Source: Sphingobacterium faecium
Lineage (GTDB): Bacteria > Bacteroidota > Bacteroidia > Sphingobacteriales > Sphingobacteriaceae
Assembly (NCBI RefSeq): GCF_003054045.1
Contig: NZ_QBKH01000011.1
Span: forward strand, 1 to 64,000
Length of the DNA stretch: 64,000 nucleotides
Reading direction: 5' to 3'
This document shows, in pieces, positions 61,682 to 64,000 of the stretch; position 1 is the first letter of the stretch, and every line of letters begins with the position of its first letter. The position numbers and the translations under genes were made by a program. The notes beneath the pieces were generated by a model that had not been told where the DNA came from, made no database searches, and saw only the letters and a program-made list of their open reading frames with translations.

Positions 61682-62677
61682 ATGCCAATAAAATATAAAT
61701 CTTCTAATTCACAAAAAAGGGAAAAAAAATTAAAACCCAAAATAAATACAAATCTTGGAGGTTTGATTGATAAACTTTCATATTGGTCGATATTGTTTTG
61801 CATGTTAGCTACGATATTAATATTTGCTGCGTTTTACTTTATTTTGGACACATATTTTGAAGGAAATGGTATAAGTATAAATCCACCCAGCTTTACAAAT
61901 TGCCTCTATTTCAGTGCTGTTACATTTACAACTTTAGGCTACGGAGATGTTCTCCCAGAAGGTCTTAGTAAATTTCTTGCAATAATTGAAGTTTCAACTG
62001 GAATGTTTCTTGCAGCAATCTTTATTGGTAAAATTTCTTCAGAAAGACAGTCAAGTAAATTAACACTTATTTATGCCAGCATTAATCATCAAAAAATAAT
62101 TGAGCTAATCAATGATGTCAACGCATCAATTGAAGAAACAAAACGTTGGTATAATGCACATGATAACAAGCGTCTATTAGATACATCGAAGAATTTATAT
62201 GATCTAATATCTGTCATAAGGAAGTATTTAACAGTGCAGTCTTTAGAGGGGGAGTTAACAAAATATGGAAATCATTCAACCTTAAAAAGGTTGTATATTT
62301 CTTTAGAAAAAACACAAAAGCAATCGCTGATTATTATAAAAACCTTTGGTGTCAATCAAGGTATTATTTCTTCACACAGGAGAATCGTCAACTCTATATC
62401 TGAAATTGGCAAAAGCATGAAGCAGTTCTATAAAGACAATGACAAAGCAACAAATGTTCTTAAGGAGCTGATTCTTGAGAGAAAAGCATCTTCTACCTCA
62501 ATTCAAAAACAGACTAATACATATAGAACAGAAATTACAGATGAACTAATAGATAATATAAATAAATATAAAAGTGATAATTTTGATCCAAAAAAAGACC
62601 TTAAAGAAATTGCCAAAGAACTAGGTATTTCTAAAAGATTTTTGATAAAATGTATTGAACAGATAAATAAAAATTAA
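61682..62677 (+). CDS. Two-transmembrane potassium channel with helical cytoplasmic tail
   Basis: A 331-residue protein. TM1 is about 35-57 (YWSILFCMLATILIFAAFYF), followed by a pore loop with the potassium selectivity filter TLGYGD at residues 84-89. TM2 is about 96-114 (FLAIIEVSTGMFLAAIFIG). The cytoplasmic 215 residues are helical and charged, without an RCK/TrkA domain. The last 35 residues (LKEIAKELGISKRFLIKCIE) look like a helix-turn-helix, unusual for a channel. A reverse transcriptase gene starts 32 bp downstream on the same strand. The pairing suggests a membrane effector in a defence operon (inferred). Confidence 0.85.
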   Translation: MPIKYKSSNSQKREKKLKPKINTNLGGLIDKLSYWSILFCMLATILIFAAFYFILDTYFEGNGISINPPSFTNCLYFSAVTFTTLGYGDVLPEGLSKFLAIIEVSTGMFLAAIFIGKISSERQSSKLTLIYASINHQKIIELINDVNASIEETKRWYNAHDNKRLLDTSKNLYDLISVIRKYLTVQSLEGELTKYGNHSTLKRLYISLEKTQKQSLIIIKTFGVNQGIISSHRRIVNSISEIGKSMKQFYKDNDKATNVLKELILERKASSTSIQKQTNTYRTEITDELIDNINKYKSDNFDPKKDLKEIAKELGISKRFLIKCIEQINKN

Positions 62678-62709
62678 AATCACCTAACCAAGGACTATAC
62701 AATAAAGAC

Positions 62710-64000
62710 ATGATAGATCAATCATTTTCACCACAAAACATCGAGGCTGTATTTGATGCTGAAAACAAAAGAGGCACCAATATAGAAAAGTTATTTGAAT
62801 CAACATTCAGTGCTTCATTGGCATTGACCGCCGAAATGAAAGATATAAGAAAAAGAATTAAATACGCAACAAATGTTTCTGCAAGGAATGAATTAATTGA
62901 TACGTTAAATAGTCGAAAAGTGTTAAGAGAAGAAGTTCTTAACGACATTTTTGAGCAAATATCAATAAATATTAAATCATATACCCCTAGTGTTGGTGTA
63001 AAAATAATTAAATCCATGACTTGCTATACCCTAGGGGTATCTGTTGAAAGCTATTTCTATTCCAAAATTTTGCAACAAAATTTAAGGGATACTTACAAAG
63101 TAAAACAACAATCTCGGTACCATATTTTAAAATCTATCATACACTTTGTTTCTGATAATTTTCCAAAAATCGTCATTAGGACCGATATAAAGAAATTCTA
63201 TGAAAGTATTCCTCAACCACAGTTACTTGAAAAACTTGATACCGATCACTTAATTACAATTAATACTAAGCGTGGCATAAAAAGAATTCTAAATAGCTTC
63301 AACTCTACTCTTACGGACAACTCTGAACTTGGACTCCCTCGTGGAATTGGTATAAGTGCCTATCTATCTGAAATATACATGAAATCAATTGATTCCGAGA
63401 TAAAAAAAATAGATGATTTAGTATACTATGCAAGATATGTCGATGATATTATAGCAATCTTCACCCCTAATAGTGGAAAAAAAACAGATATAAATCATTA
63501 CATAGAAAATATACGTGAAATAGTACAAAACAATTCAGGAAACCATTTAGAACTTCATTCCGAAAAAACGGCTTCCTATGATTTACAAAATGACATATCA
63601 CCTATTGTGGCTATCTCCATTGATTCAACTACTTCTCCTGTTACTAATAATATTAATTATAAAAAAGCTATCAATTATCTTGGTTATGTAATAGGATTCA
63701 AAAGGGTAACTGAAAATGTAGATGACAAGAAAAAAGATACCTACACCAGTTTTGTAGATATATCAGATCATAAAGTGCTTGAATATAAAAATAAAATTAA
63801 AATTGTATTTGAACATTACAATAAAAAGAAAGGACATAACCCTTCTAGATCTCTAAAATTATTAAAATCAAGATTAGCATATCTTGTAAATAATACTCGT
63901 CTAAGTAACAACAAGTCTAATGTATATGTAGGATTATATTATTCCTACCCATTTGTTTCTTCAGAAGCTCAATTAAAAAAAATAGATAATAGCCTTAATT
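62710..64000 (+). CDS. Reverse transcriptase, defence-type (UG/DRT-like), cut by window end
   Basis: 430 codons are visible with no stop before the window edge. RT blocks: motif A has the first catalytic Asp at residue 159 in VIRTDIKKFYESI; the motif B region GLPRGIGISAYLSEIYM is near residue 208; motif C is YARYVDDIIAIF with YVDD at 243-246. Before them, an N-terminal extension begins MIDQSFSPQNIEAVFDAENK. There is no maturase or group II intron sequence, nor a retron structure that I can see. The N-terminus and motif set recall the antiviral Drt3a/UG3 type, from memory only. The stop, and any partner gene, lie outside. Confidence 0.85.
   Translation, partial: MIDQSFSPQNIEAVFDAENKRGTNIEKLFESTFSASLALTAEMKDIRKRIKYATNVSARNELIDTLNSRKVLREEVLNDIFEQISINIKSYTPSVGVKIIKSMTCYTLGVSVESYFYSKILQQNLRDTYKVKQQSRYHILKSIIHFVSDNFPKIVIRTDIKKFYESIPQPQLLEKLDTDHLITINTKRGIKRILNSFNSTLTDNSELGLPRGIGISAYLSEIYMKSIDSEIKKIDDLVYYARYVDDIIAIFTPNSGKKTDINHYIENIREIVQNNSGNHLELHSEKTASYDLQNDISPIVAISIDSTTSPVTNNINYKKAINYLGYVIGFKRVTENVDDKKKDTYTSFVDISDHKVLEYKNKIKIVFEHYNKKKGHNPSRSLKLLKSRLAYLVNNTRLSNNKSNVYVGLYYSYPFVSSEAQLKKIDNSLN

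Noticed and set aside
62718..63017. A 99-codon minus-strand frame at the right end
   Set aside because: It is antisense to the reverse transcriptase N-terminus, which is supported by RT motifs downstream in the same frame.

Overview
The window looks like chromosome from a Bacteroidota member of the Sphingobacteriaceae, most likely Sphingobacterium or a close relative. The reasons are a SusC/SusD outer-membrane pair with a TlpA-type thioredoxin lipoprotein, a LytTR two-component system, families I know mainly from this group (DUF6266, DUF6520, DUF6766, MauE/DoxX-like), moderate-to-low GC, TAnnTTTG-type promoter sequence and few strong Shine-Dalgarno sites. No rRNA, tRNA or CRISPR array was seen.

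Layout. 0-8 kb: ligD, a secreted carboxymuconolactone decarboxylase/monooxygenase fusion divergent from an AraC regulator, then two tandem AraC-like regulators. 8.3-10.5 kb: a compact, GC-richer minus-strand cassette of two DUF6266 proteins, a DUF5675 protein and two tiny membrane or charged proteins, resembling a phage-like remnant. 10.7-14.1 kb: a decay zone with four pseudogenes around one intact SDR dehydrogenase. 14.4-22.3 kb: a glycoconjugate cluster (two glycosyltransferases, UDP-galactopyranose mutase, GH1-like enzyme, acyl-CoA dehydrogenase-like protein, PIG-L deacetylase, methyltransferase), mostly one overlapping minus-strand operon. 23-42 kb: a general-stress island with KatE-type catalase and an ankyrin protein, two DUF892/YciE proteins, PA2169/DUF2383 and DUF4142 proteins, an FAD-Rieske oxidoreductase, a zinc alcohol dehydrogenase, two PAS histidine kinases, an ECF sigma factor and many small charged proteins.

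42.4-46.5 kb: the most interesting locus. A 41-residue peptide gene, missed by ordinary ORF cut-offs, is followed by a strong hairpin, an HtrB-like acyltransferase homologue with an altered active-site motif, a four-helix membrane histidine kinase, a LytTR regulator and a small helix-turn-helix protein, all on the minus strand and nearly gapless. A Crp-like regulator is divergent. The whole resembles a peptide-signal/quorum-sensing or modified-peptide circuit. A decayed copy of its two outer genes, with the same operator-like repeats but without the core, lies at 10.9-11.6 kb.

46.8-54.7 kb: MauE-like protein, DUF6520 protein, and a TlpA/SusD/SusC operon. 55.2-64 kb: an AT-rich variable region with two HTH-like proteins (one fused to a transglutaminase-like domain), a TonB-C protein, an IS4-type element, a CPCC protein, two pseudogenes, small hypotheticals, and at the right edge a two-helix potassium channel 32 bp upstream of a reverse transcriptase that runs out of the window. 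That last pair resembles a defence-associated (UG/DRT) system.
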